Positions 50,613-61,366 of a stretch of DNA of 64,000 nucleotides are shown piece after piece. The DNA comes from Glossina fuscipes (taxonomy: Eukaryota; Arthropoda; Insecta; Diptera; Glossinidae). The stretch spans positions 4,433,214 to 4,497,213 of the forward strand of contig NW_023998417.1 in assembly GCF_014805625.2 (NCBI RefSeq). The letters are read 5' to 3'. The notes under the pieces were generated by a model that searched no databases, was not told the origin of the DNA, and saw only the letters and a program-made list of their open reading frames with translations. The position numbers were made by a program, and so were the translations under genes. How positions within the stretch are numbered: position 1 is the stretch's first letter; each line of letters begins with the position of its first letter.

Positions 50613-51469
50613 CAAATGTCGCCATTATAGAGGCATAAGAGCTTGTGCCTCTTTTCTTCAATGAAACTTTTCTTTAATAGCAAAAAATGTGCTTAACATT
50701 TAAAATATTTTATGTATATATGGCGCGTTAAGTTTTTACTCCAACTTTATCTCAAATTAAAGTTTATTTTATTACTATATATAAAATTAATTGCAAAAAA
50801 AAAGCGTGATGTAATTTTTTAAGTTTAATTACAATAATAGAAATTAAATTTTTTTTTAAATTTACGAATTAAATGATAAAAAAAAAAGAAAAAAAAGAAA
50901 TTAAATTTTATATATAAGTGATAGAGATTTTTCTGTGTCTTAGTTTCGATTTGTAATATTTTGTTAATTTTATTAGTTAAAAATTAAGTTAATAAAATAA
51001 AACAAAAAGAACGGATCATTTTTCATATTATTTAAGTGATAAAATAAACTTTTTCTTTTATGTAATAATATTTATGACCTATAAGACATTTCTTTTATTC
51101 GACATTTTTTTTTTTGTTTTTTTTATTAACTCAACAAATTAAAAATTTTTATAAGTAAATGAAAAATAGTGCAATTAAAAACAAAAAAAAAAAAAAAGTA
51201 TCAAACTTAATTAATTGCAAAATTAAAAGTAGACAAGAAATAAATTGTATCCGGCTGATATCGAACCATGTCTTTATGCAAAACAAAAAAAAGAAATTTA
51301 TTTCATCGAAAAATGTTACTGTAAGTCTAACATGCTGTGCGCTCGTAACATGTTACGCCTATCTAACATGCAATGCTATGTTACGCAACTAAGAAATTCT
51401 GCATAAGCATAATGCGCTTTGCGTAAGCATAGGCATGATATTAAAAAAAAAAAAAAGAAGTCTATCTCA

Positions 51470-52202
51470 CCTGGCAGCGTTATTCGTGCAAGCCCTGACA
51501 TACTGTAAACGTAACACCTTATGAAAGCTCGGACATCCCTGTAGTTAAGTGTATAACATTATATAAATATCTTAGTAACATATATATATGAGATCAGGAG
51601 CAGATGATACCTTAGCCGAACCATACAAAAAAAACGTGCGTGCTATTAATCCACATAGGATTTGGGGACGATTTACGCGTGTAATCGTCTGTCTGTTAAA
51701 AAAATTGTCAAGATCGCGAAATTATCTCTCTCATTGAAGCCTAAAATTGGGCAGATATATTTCTTGAATTCACTTGTGTCACACAACCGACTGATCGCAC
51801 ATCCCGTACTCATAACATTCGTTTCCCTTACTGAACATCTTTTATAAGAAATATAAAATGCACATATGGCTTCGGAGTTTTTCAGAACACATTCAATTAG
51901 GTCGAGAGGTTATAATCGTAATAAATTAGCCTCCAGCTAAAGCTAAACTTGTTTCAACTGTGCATGAAATTTCTTAAATAAATTTAGTTAATTTGAAATC
52001 ATTTCTGATTGATTAAGTCAACCGCAAGGAGCACGAACAAACCTTACTACTTAACCTCAAAAGGAATATAATAATTGAAAAGTCTTGTGTATAAACTTTA
52101 AGCTGATTTCCATATAGAGACGGTCAGTTGCTGATCAAGAATGCATTTACTGCTTATTAGATCGCCAGTGATTACAACAGCAACCGCTGCTGGGTATAAA
52201 AA
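51470..52202. mobile_element. near-complete foldback-type dispersed repeat, intergenic
   Basis: The left half has CTGTAAACGTAACACC, GAGATCAGGAGC, CTTAGCCGAACC and CGTCTGTCTGTT. The right half has GACGGTCAG, CTGATCAAGAATG and GATTACAACAGC, and ends exactly GGGTATAAAAA (52192-52202), which is identical to the end of another copy at 34325-34335. The left tip is degraded. Confidence 0.5.
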
Positions 52203-52646
52203 CTATTAATAAAATTATTTATCAACAAAAATGAATCCAAAATATGTTCAAATAAATAATTAACAGATGAAATGGCCATAATATAAAGTTCGTTAAATTT
52301 TAGAATTGACTGAGCGTCCAAAATAAAGTGATATTAGGGTGAATTTTCTGGCATTCTTTCTTAATTCATTCTTAAATCCTAAAGCTTTTAAATCATATTA
52401 TTTCAACGCAAAAATTTTCAAAAAGAAAAAAAAAAACTTTTTCATAAAATTTAAGTGTCTTAGACTTCAAGTTCTTTTATTTTTTGTACTATATGTCTAA
52501 TAATTAAATTTATTTATATTTATACTTCACTCGTTTATTTTTCTTAAGGTTTTTTTACATTTTTTTTTTCTTTAATTTCTCAGTGCATGTGTGCTTCCGT
52601 GAGACCCGAGAGTTTATTATACACAGTTAGTTATACATACATATAT

Positions 52647-52648
<2 letters not shown>

Positions 52649-52686
<38 letters not shown>

Positions 52687-52735
52687 TATATAGTTATATA
52701 TATATATATATATATTATATATGCACATATATATT
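52649..52735. repeat. long (AT)n / TATAGT tract
   Basis: Interrupted AT repeat between pnt and Cdc16, source of an Ile/Tyr-rich spurious ORF. Confidence 0.85.
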
Positions 52736-54224
52736 TGTGTGCGTATATATTTATATATGCATACATAATTTTTTTTATATAAAAACAAATTTCGAAATTA
52801 GATTTGTTTAAAAAAAAAAAAGAAAAAGAAAAACTGAATGTATAAAATATTGAAAATATTATAACTTCGGTTTTCTGAGAAGTTATTATAATATTTAATT
52901 AATTTTATTTTAGTTTCTTTAACATAATTAATTAATTAATTAAAAACAAAACAATAATGCTCAACTCAGCATAAATTATAAATATTAAAAAAAAAAACTG
53001 TTAAAATTAATAAAAAAGAAAAACAACCAATTTTTATTTAAAACTTTTCAAAACTTTACTACAACAGCCCAAAACGATTAATCGTTCACTCTGAAGCGCC
53101 TCTTTCTAAGATATGTTATGGTCTTTGAACAACAAAGCTAACGAAAATCTGCGAAATACTACAAAAGATCTCACTGGACTAACGATATTTTAAATAGTGA
53201 TCTTGCGTGATCTTATGTAGTTTTATGAACAGCATGATCGCAATCGACTGGTGGAACACGAAAATCTGCAGAATACACTTCGATCGAATAGCGGCAAGAC
53301 AGTCGGTCGGTTAACACATCATTTGACCTTATTTGCTATAGTTTCCTTAAGTGTTTTACTCCAGGCAATGCAATTATTAACTTTTGTTTATTAATTTTTG
53401 GTCTATAGTTATCCGTTTTAGATTCAAAGCATAAACCAAAGCAAAAATTTTGGATAACTTAATCTTTGATATATTCTTTATTAAAAAAAGAAAGGTTTTC
53501 TTTGCTCGAAAATGGGATTGTTCACTCAAATATCTGTCAATCATCCATAAACCAATATTCTTAAAGCCCACTATGTGTGTGTGTTGCGATGTATAGAGAC
53601 ATGAGGTGGTTTAAATAAATCTGCACTGTATCCCTTTTTTTTTGATGACATATCATATTTTGCTCGGCTTCTCCGAAAAAAAAATATTGCTTTTTAGTTC
53701 ATAAAAATACGCAGTTACAAAAGTATTATATTCTATTTTTCTTTGCTGTCGTCCATTTTTAACTATTTTACATACGTAATATCAAAAATTTAATAAAGGA
53801 ACTAAAGAAACCTGCTTTTCTATACTTGAGAATAATAAATTACTTATGTACGCGTCATATTTTCATTTTTCGTTTCATTCCGGTTTGTTATTTTCACTTC
53901 ATTTCACAGGCGAGCAGATGTCACAGTTTCAAAAGCATTGCCTTCATGCATGCACATGTAAATTGCACACAGCTTATATGAAATTAAAGAAATCACATGT
54001 TTAATAGAAGCGAAGCCAAGCGGCGTATGTTAGAAAAAAAAAGCGGATTGTTAAGAAAAAAATTAAACGAAATTAATATTTGACACCAAATTCAATATAC
54101 TTTTTAAATCATTTATTTGTGAATAATTTGCAAAATTCTACTAAAAAATTTGTGCGGTACGAAAAATTGCCCGAAAAAAGAGAAAAAACATTTTTAGACA
54201 AATTCTTATTAAAGTGAAATTAGT

Positions 54225-57200
54225 ATGACGGGCAATGAAATGCGTAGCAATAGCACGAATACTGATGAAGAGAAGGGTTCCATTGATTTAGACAATTATC
54301 GTAAACTAGTCAAGCAGTTTTGCGATTTAAGACGGTATCAGACAGCTTTGTTCTGGGCCGAGAAAGTTGCTTGCTTGAGTGAAAATGATCCCAAAGATGT
54401 TTATTCCAAAGCCCATTGCATGTTTCTGTTGAAAGAATATCATCGTGCCGCTTATACATTGCGTATGCATAAATTGGAGAAAACTCACATACCTAGTTAC
54501 AATCTTTTGTTGGAAAGTTTATATGAAGCCAAGGAATATAATGAAGCCATAGCAGTTATCAACTCGGTGGATGTAGAGTTTTTAGCTTCGTCGTTAATAA
54601 ATCAACCGTTGGAATCGTTGGATGGCGGTGGTGTTGAAAGTCAGATAATGTTTGGAGGTGAAGTGTGCGGTAAAAACGTAAGTAACTCATATTTAATAAG
54701 AGAAGGATGGCGTAAGCTGGGATTCACGCTTTAGGAAATCCTTGCATCTATTAGTTTATTAAAGGGCAAAATATACGAAGCTATGGATAATCGTGGCTTA
54801 GCAATGGATTGTTATGTCCAGGCTTTGTATAAATCGGTTTACTGCTATGAGGCTCTCGAAGCCTTAGTTCAACATGAAATGCTTATGGCTTGGGAAGGTT
54901 AACGTTATGATTGCTTTTTTTTGTCAACTTATCTTCATTTTCTCCTCATATCACGTTTCTTTATTTTAGAAAGGAACTTATGCAGCAATTGCCTTTAGAA
55001 CAGCAATCATCCTATGTCGATGCTAAATTAATTACTAAACTGTATGAAACCAAATTGAAAAAGTATTATGAAACCATAGGGCCGGTAATTTGTAAATATT
55101 TTTCCAATTGTACTAATTTGAAGGAAATCATTCCATAGGCAAGCAATAGTGAGCAAACACCAATAGGAAATTTGGGCAACTTGAAAACTATTAAAGAGTT
55201 GAATGAAAAAATTGAAAACACACGAGCATCTGAAGCCAATATACACAAAAATGTGATGCCTAAATTTATAACACCCTCATCATCTCATATTATGTCACCG
55301 GCTCATAAGTATGAATTTACTGCACAATTTTGTTCATTTTGACATTGCCTTATCATTTTTATTCCTTCGTTATTGTACAGAGTCCTTGAAGATTTCAAGG
55401 TTCCCAGCTTTTCTTTGCACGTTAGCTTAACGCGTGCCTCGTCCCATTCGAACGAATTGCAGCGTTCGCATTTCGAGACATCAGGACGTAATCGGGATAA
55501 AGATGCATGCGACTCCAATACTTGCTTACCTATATCGGTTTGCTTGACTCGCGTGCACAAAAGTACTGATGTCATGGCTGCTCAGGCCGAGAAACTCTTT
55601 TATGATTGCGAATATAAGAAAGGTTTTAAAATATTAAATGAGTAAGTTTATGAAAGTTAAATGGTAGTTAGAGATATTTTAGTTACTTTTTTGCCAGTTT
55701 ATTGAAAGTTGATCCCTATCATAACGCTGCTTTGACCGTTCAAATAGGCTGTTTAGTCGAGTTTGGAGATTATAATAGTACGTTGATATATTTTTTTAAA
55801 ACTATAATTATAATACTGATAATGTTTACATTTTTTAAGAATTATTTTATGTGGCCCATAAGCTGGTGGACCGTTACCCGGAAAAAGCTATTTCTTGGTA
55901 CGCAGTAGGATGTTACTATGATCTGATTGGTAAAAGCGACCCTGCTCGTCGCTATTTATCGAAAGCCACGGCTTTAGATCGTTTGTACGGCCCTGCTTGG
56001 TTGGCTTACGGCCACTCTTTTGCTAAAGAAAATGAACATGACCAAGTAAGTAATTGATTTAACCACAGCACATATAAAAAGTGTTCATATATATTCTTTA
56101 TTATATTTTCCAGGCTATGGCTGCGTATTTCAAGGCTGCACAACTGATGCGTGGCTGTCATTTACCTTTGCTGTATATTGGTGTAGAATGCGGCTTAACT
56201 AAAAACTTGGAATTAGCAGAAAAATTCTTTTATCAAGCCATGTCTATAGCTCCCATAGATGTTTTTGTCTTACATGAGCTGGGTGTCATTAAATATGAAT
56301 ATGAATAGTAAGCTAATATAAGTCACTTAAACACTTACTTAATTTTACTTAATGTCTTTATATTTGCATACAGTTACGAAAGTGCTGAAGAAGTTTTCCG
56401 CACAACCGTTGATATCGTTACTAATCGTGCAAAACAAAATCAAGAAGAAATATCAGCCAGATGGGAACCATTATTTAATAATTTAGGACATTGCTGCCGC
56501 AAAAACAAGAAGTACAAAGAAGCCTTAAAATATCATCAATTCGTAAGTTTTTTTTTTCAATTTCTTTAAGTCTTTTGAAATATTTGTAACGTTTCTACGT
56601 ATGTCTAAAAAATCTTGATTGGCGCGATTAACGCAATTAATCTGATCGTATCTATCCTTCTGCCCCTTACTAAAATCACGATTTTGAGCAAAAACGATAA
56701 ATAGGAAATCAAACTTAAGACTTAAAACTTCCTTTCGATACTCTTTAGAATATTTTCAAAATTTTTATATTATTATGATGGCGTGTGCATTCAGTCCGTG
56801 CATAATTTGCTAAATATGTTATTCTTTCGGATAAGCTCCAAATTTTATATTATAAAGATATGATCGCATACTGCTTTTTAAGCAATGGAATCGTTTGAAT
56901 TGCCTTCATATTGCAGAGTAGAATGCTTCTCTTCCCCTTAGCATGTTACGAAATTTATTTATTGCTGATGCATGTGGATGGAAGATTTGATCCAATTGTG
57001 ATGGTGTTTTCTTTTTCGTATATTGTTTTCTTTACAGGCTTTACTTTTGAAACCTCAAAGCTCGCAAACATTTACTGCTATTGGTTTTGTCCACGCGTTG
57101 ATGGGTAATTTAGAAGAGGCTATTTCTTTTTTTCATAAAAGTTTAGCTTTGAATCGTGATTGCATTGTCACCTCTACGATACTAAAGACATGCATTGAAG

Positions 57201-57445
57201 ATTTCATGGATGAAGAATCAATAATTGATGAAATTTATGGAAAATCAAATCTAACTTCATCTTCTACGTGGGGGAATAATGCACCTTTTAAGGTTCCTAA
57301 AATTGCTACCATTGAAGAGGAGACATCGCCTTCACCGGTGAAATTTTCGAACATGAAATTGAAATTTGACGATGAAGACGACATATCCAAAAATACTACC
57401 AATATTGATACAAATAGTGTTATGGATATTAGTATGGATGTTTAG
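54225..57445 (+). CDS. Cdc16: Cdc16 (APC6), TPR subunit of the anaphase-promoting complex; one-base frameshift
   Basis: Ten exons: 54225-54677, 54735-54897, 54970-55084, 55139-55308, 55381-55641, 55698-55777, 55840-56045, 56114-56307, 56374-56542 and 57038-57445, all GT-AG. The coding sum is 2219 nt, one short of a whole number of codons. The loss is at the exon 2/3 join, where GAAG|AAAGGAACTT needs one more A to read E-K-E-L as in the family. With that base the product would be 739 aa. Diagnostic segments are YRKLVKQFCDLRRYQTALFW, SWYAVGCYYDLIG, ARRYLSKAT, YGPAWLAYGHSFA, HDQAMAAYF and WEPLFNNLGHCCRK, all characteristic of Cdc16/APC6 TPR repeats (about residues 370-660). Cdc16 dimerises within the TPR arm of the APC/C ubiquitin ligase, which drives mitotic exit. 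Exon 9-10 intron is 495 nt; the others are 54-84 nt. An ATTAAA at 57481-57486 is the likely poly(A) signal. Confidence 0.93.
56543..57037 (+). other. Cdc16: Cdc16 intron 9 (495 nt)
   Basis: GTAAGT donor and TTTACAG acceptor. AT-rich with no coding content; far longer than the other introns of this gene (54-84 nt). Confidence 0.85.
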
Positions 57446-57480
57446 AGAGGGGGCAAAAAAATGTACTAATACTTCTTTCG

Positions 57481-57504
57481 ATTAAATATATGGAATGCTT
57501 TAAT
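57481..57504. terminator. paired convergent poly(A) signals between Cdc16 and the astacin gene
   Basis: ATTAAA on the plus strand (57481-57486) lies 36 bases after the Cdc16 stop. ATTAAA on the minus strand (plus-strand TTTAAT, 57499-57504) lies about 113 bases after the astacin stop at 57617. Cleavage 15-25 bases beyond each would make the two 3' ends overlap slightly. The motifs are visible; their use is inferred. Confidence 0.35.
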
Positions 57505-57616
57505 TCTTTTAAGTGTATGGCGGTAAAAAAAAAAAACAAAATATAGACTTAATTGCTAAATATTGTGTAAAATTTCCAAAACGTTGTTGTAATCCACGCG
57601 ATATTATACGTTTGAT

Positions 57617-58703
57617 TCAAGCATCTACTTTTTCTTCTGCTAAGCCAAGACCAGTTAAAAAACCTCCTACAAAACTGTTGACTACGTTATTTTCTATGCC
57701 ATTAGAAATTGCGTCGGGGCCACTTAAAGGAGGACGAGAATGAGAGCCACAATCGTACATGTTGTTTAACTTTTCAATATCGAAAGCGGAGAAACCATTA
57801 CGTTGACCCATTACATTATCGGCAAGAGAACGCTAAATACAGAAAGAAAAAGTAATGGATTTTTCCTTAAGAAAACCAAGAACTACTTACTAAAGGAATT
57901 ATAGTCGGTCTTCCGTTGGACGAAAAGGCATTTGGTGAATAATGCATAACACTGCCGTAATCGTAGGGCACTCCGAAAGACATTGTTTCAATTGCTCTCT
58001 CGAAATTTCCTATAGCATGTTTTTCGATATTATGATACTGTATGGCCACATAATCGTCACGTTCCTGACGATTTTGTTCATGCAAGAAGCCCAAAGCGTG
58101 CATTAACTCGTGAATGGCGGTACCTGATTTTGATAGACAACCTGGACTTTGTAAATTCACTTCCTGTCGACCACCGGTACGACCAACTGTTGACCAGCAA
58201 CCCGAATTGCCATTAGCAATCGACACATAGTCATTATCTTGACCAGTTCGGGGTACAAAACGAATACAAGTGTAACGATGAAACTGATCCAGCGCATGTT
58301 CAATGACAGACATATCGCGTGCGTTAAAATTGCCGCGTATCTCAAACGGAACGACACCGTTGGGCCAACGCGAACTGGGCAAAACTACGCCATTTTTAAT
58401 GTGTACCTGATCTTCCGGTAACAAAATGTCTCCTTCCAAATAGGAGCCCAATTCCTCGGGATTTACGCTAGATTCCGTCGCGGAATAATTTGCTACTAAT
58501 TGAGCAGTAGCTTCGTCGGGCATCCCATAAATATTGGTGCCGAAAAAACTTAAATCTATTACATTTTTTGGATTTTCAGGTTCCACCGGGTTGTAGTCGC
58601 TATCAATCTCTACAATATTGTCATCTGTATCCGGCAATGGTAGAGGTATCATGTGAAAATGCTCAAATATCGCAAAGAGCGTCAGCAAAAATAGTTTAGT
58701 CAT
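57617..58703 (-). CDS. secreted astacin-family (M12A) zinc metalloprotease, two exons
   Basis: Exon 1 is 58703-57891 and exon 2 is 57832-57617, separated by a 58-nt GT-AG intron in phase 0; the product is 342 aa. There is an N-terminal signal peptide (MTKLFLLTLFAIFEHF), a propeptide with the EGD aspartate-switch motif (D92), then the catalytic domain from about residue 113 to 300. The zinc site is HELMHALGFLHE (ligands H198, H202, H208; general base E199) and the Met-turn is SVMHY (251-255). Cysteines 146, 169, 189 and 299 are those expected for the two conserved disulphides. A 42-residue tail follows with no recognised domain, so this is the minimal astacin layout without EGF or CUB domains. 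It resembles the small fly astacins, such as the one I recall beside Cdc16 in Drosophila, but orthology is inferred. The substrate is unknown. Confidence 0.93.
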
Positions 58704-58735
58704 AGTCTTACTTAGTCGAACGCGGAAAGAAAGTC

Positions 58736-58748
58736 TTTTAAATATAAC
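58736..58748 (-). promoter_or_regulatory. possible TATA element of the astacin gene
   Basis: On the minus strand the sequence reads TTATATTTAAAAG, ending about 33 bases before the ATG at 58703. A start site 25-30 bases downstream would leave a very short leader. This rests only on motif and position in AT-rich DNA. Confidence 0.25.
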
Positions 58749-59005
58749 GATAATGAAGCTATCATAGAATGCGGTCGCTACTGTAGAAATTTGAACTTTT
58801 GCAAAGTAATTTATACGCTCTGCGGGCTTTCTTGTCCATTTGAAAGTTTTCCTTAAGTTTTTAAATCACTCGGTATCTTAGCGAAGTTTATATCCAAAGT
58901 TCCCACGCAAAGGCCTAAAGTAATCTTTATCTCGAACCTTTTTTTATCGCTCATTTTTGTTTATAATTCGTACCACTTTTACCACCTTTTAATTTTATTT
59001 GCTAG

Positions 59006-59200
59006 TTTGGTATATTCACCATCGAAGAATGGCGGCATACTAGACGTATCCTTCCACTTGTAACACCCAAAATTATGTACATTTTCAACGACAGTAAGAT
59101 ACTTCACCTCGATTTAGCCATGGCCGTCAATCTGTCTGTAGATTATTGCTATAGCATTTACAATCGCACATGCTTGGTATATGTATATAGTAGATTCGGT
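59006..59200. repeat. left end of a foldback-type repeat
   Basis: Contains TTTGGTATATTCACCATCG, GGCGGCATACTAG, ACTTGTAACACCC, TCGATTTAGCCATGGCCGTC and CTGTCTGTAG. This is the best-preserved left end after 49285. The right end was not found. Confidence 0.45.
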
Positions 59201-61366
59201 GAACAAACGGACGCGACGGCTGCAATTCCACTTTGCTAGTCTAGTTAGGCTTGACATCAATCAGCCAAGTGGTAAGTGTACAATCAACACAATATTTTAC
59301 ATATATTATATTATATTTATTCTTGTCATATCGCGAATTATATTCGGAATTTCGATTTGTAATATAGTATAATCTGTTTGAGGTTATGAATCGATTTCAC
59401 GATAAGTCTCGGTTTATTTTTTTGTTGTTCGAACTTGTACAAGTGCAAAATTAGGGTTAGAATCCTGCGATTTTCTAATCTGCTTCTTGCCTTAAGCCCA
59501 TCGCTCAAAATTGAGCGAAGTTAGATGGACGGTGTCAAAAATTCGACGTAAAATGTTTTATCGCCGAAATTCGGTAGCATTTTTATAATTTATTTATTCT
59601 TAACCTTCAAACCTGATATAAAACACTCTGCATAATTACTTGTATTTATTTATTTACATAGCTATCAGGTATAATTTTCTTTGCAAATCATTTACTTAAA
59701 AATCATTTAAATAACAAACGTTAAGTACTTCTACCGCAACAGATACGAAGATAGTTATAATACAACAACAATATCGTTAAAATTATAAATAAGCAGCATT
59801 ATCATATTCGACAAAAAAAATTATTTGTTTTACTCGAATTCAATTTATCATAAAAAAATTGCTCAAATTGGAACAAAATCCCAAAAGCCCAAGAAGAAAT
59901 AATAGATAGTTTGTAGAATTTCATTAACTTACCAAAGTAGTTTAGCATGACTAAGTAATCCATTGTAAAAGTTGTTCGCAATTAATCAAAATCAAAAAAA
60001 AAAAGATTTATAAATCAATTCATAGATTAAAAACAATTCCTTAATGGAATTTAATGGATTAAATGTAAGTTCTGAACATATTACATTTCTCGAGTAAGCC
60101 TTAATATAATTTGTTAATAGCGTTGTATAGGATTTTTTTCTCAAAGACATTTCTTTTCCCGGGACCAATATTTATTTATCCATCCAAGTCCTTAAAAGTG
60201 AACATAAATGCATGACGATTTAACAAAAGGTGTTCCTCAGTGTACTAATCCGCTTAACATTTTAAAAGTCATTTAGAATTTCTATACAAGAGTTTGTAGC
60301 AAGGTACGATTCATATCAAATTAAAGAAGGTACGATTTATAAATAAAGAATCTGCATCGGATACAGCCAGAAAACTATTGACCACCAATAAATTGTTGAG
60401 AACCTTTATTTCTTGATTATCATTCTGCAAATTCTCCCAATTTCCCAAAGGCTTCAGTACAATATTGATATCCCACCAAATATTGAGACCGGGATGCAGC
60501 CGAATTCCTCCTCACTTACATTGTGTACATGGTTGCAATTGTGTTTATAAATTTTAGTTGCTGTCTCGTAGCCAAGATGAACACTAAAAAATGCTTGATT
60601 TTATACTAAACATTATATTAATATATAATATAACTTCAATGCATTTGTTCGAAATGAGGTTCCAAGTTCGTTTATATAGCGATCGCTTTTAATAACGTGA
60701 GGAAATTTGAATTTTTTTTATCTGCAATATTTTATCTTTTTAAACACAAGACTTTTATATGCATTCATCTTTTTGCTAATAGATGTTTTCGCATATATTC
60801 CAATATAGGTCACATCGTCTGTAGAGGTCTTTAACCTAAGATGATATTGAAATTTTGTTATCGTTCACTTTGGTAATAAAAACATTTACAGATAAGCGCG
60901 ACATATTCACTTGCGCCATTCTTCACCCGAGTTGGTAGTATTAACAAAAAACCTGAGATTTTCTTAGAGAATTGTTTAAAGCAAAAAATATCAAGTGCTA
61001 TACTTAAACATCTCAATTTTCAAATTGATTCACAGTTGAGAGAAATAAGTCTTCTGGCGTTGAGTCTCCAGTTGTTTGTTATAAGACGAGTTTCATTTGA
61101 TATTTTGAAAAACTGTCCAAAATATATGCCAAATTTATTCATTTAAATGTATAATTAAAAAAAAAAACATACATATATATTATTTTGATAACGATATCTC
61201 TACAAAATTGGAAATCTCTGGGAATACTGAACTGCTATGTCCTGCCGTCATTATCTTTCATATCAAACTGAACTAGAAAAAACTGAGTAACAACCTAAAA
61301 CATCCTTCATGCTGATAAGACCCTAAAAAGTGTTACATTACATACTGATATACTAAATAAGGCATA

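Larger units (their letters stand above)
50551..54224. other. pnt 3' UTR and pnt-Cdc16 intergenic region
   Basis: Candidate poly(A) signals are ATTAAA at 50566 and AATAAA at 50991 and 51043. The foldback-type element at 51470-52202 and the AT tract follow. No other gene is seen. Confidence 0.5.
58704..61366. other. astacin upstream region and ODAD1-like downstream region
   Basis: Contains the foldback-type left end at 59006. TTTATT (AATAAA on the minus strand) at 61134-61139 is a candidate poly(A) signal for the ODAD1-like gene. No gene is recognised. Confidence 0.5.

Noticed and set aside
57513..57743. 76-codon plus-strand ORF after Cdc16
   Set aside because: Antisense to astacin exon 2, which has a conserved YDCGS and in-frame splice.
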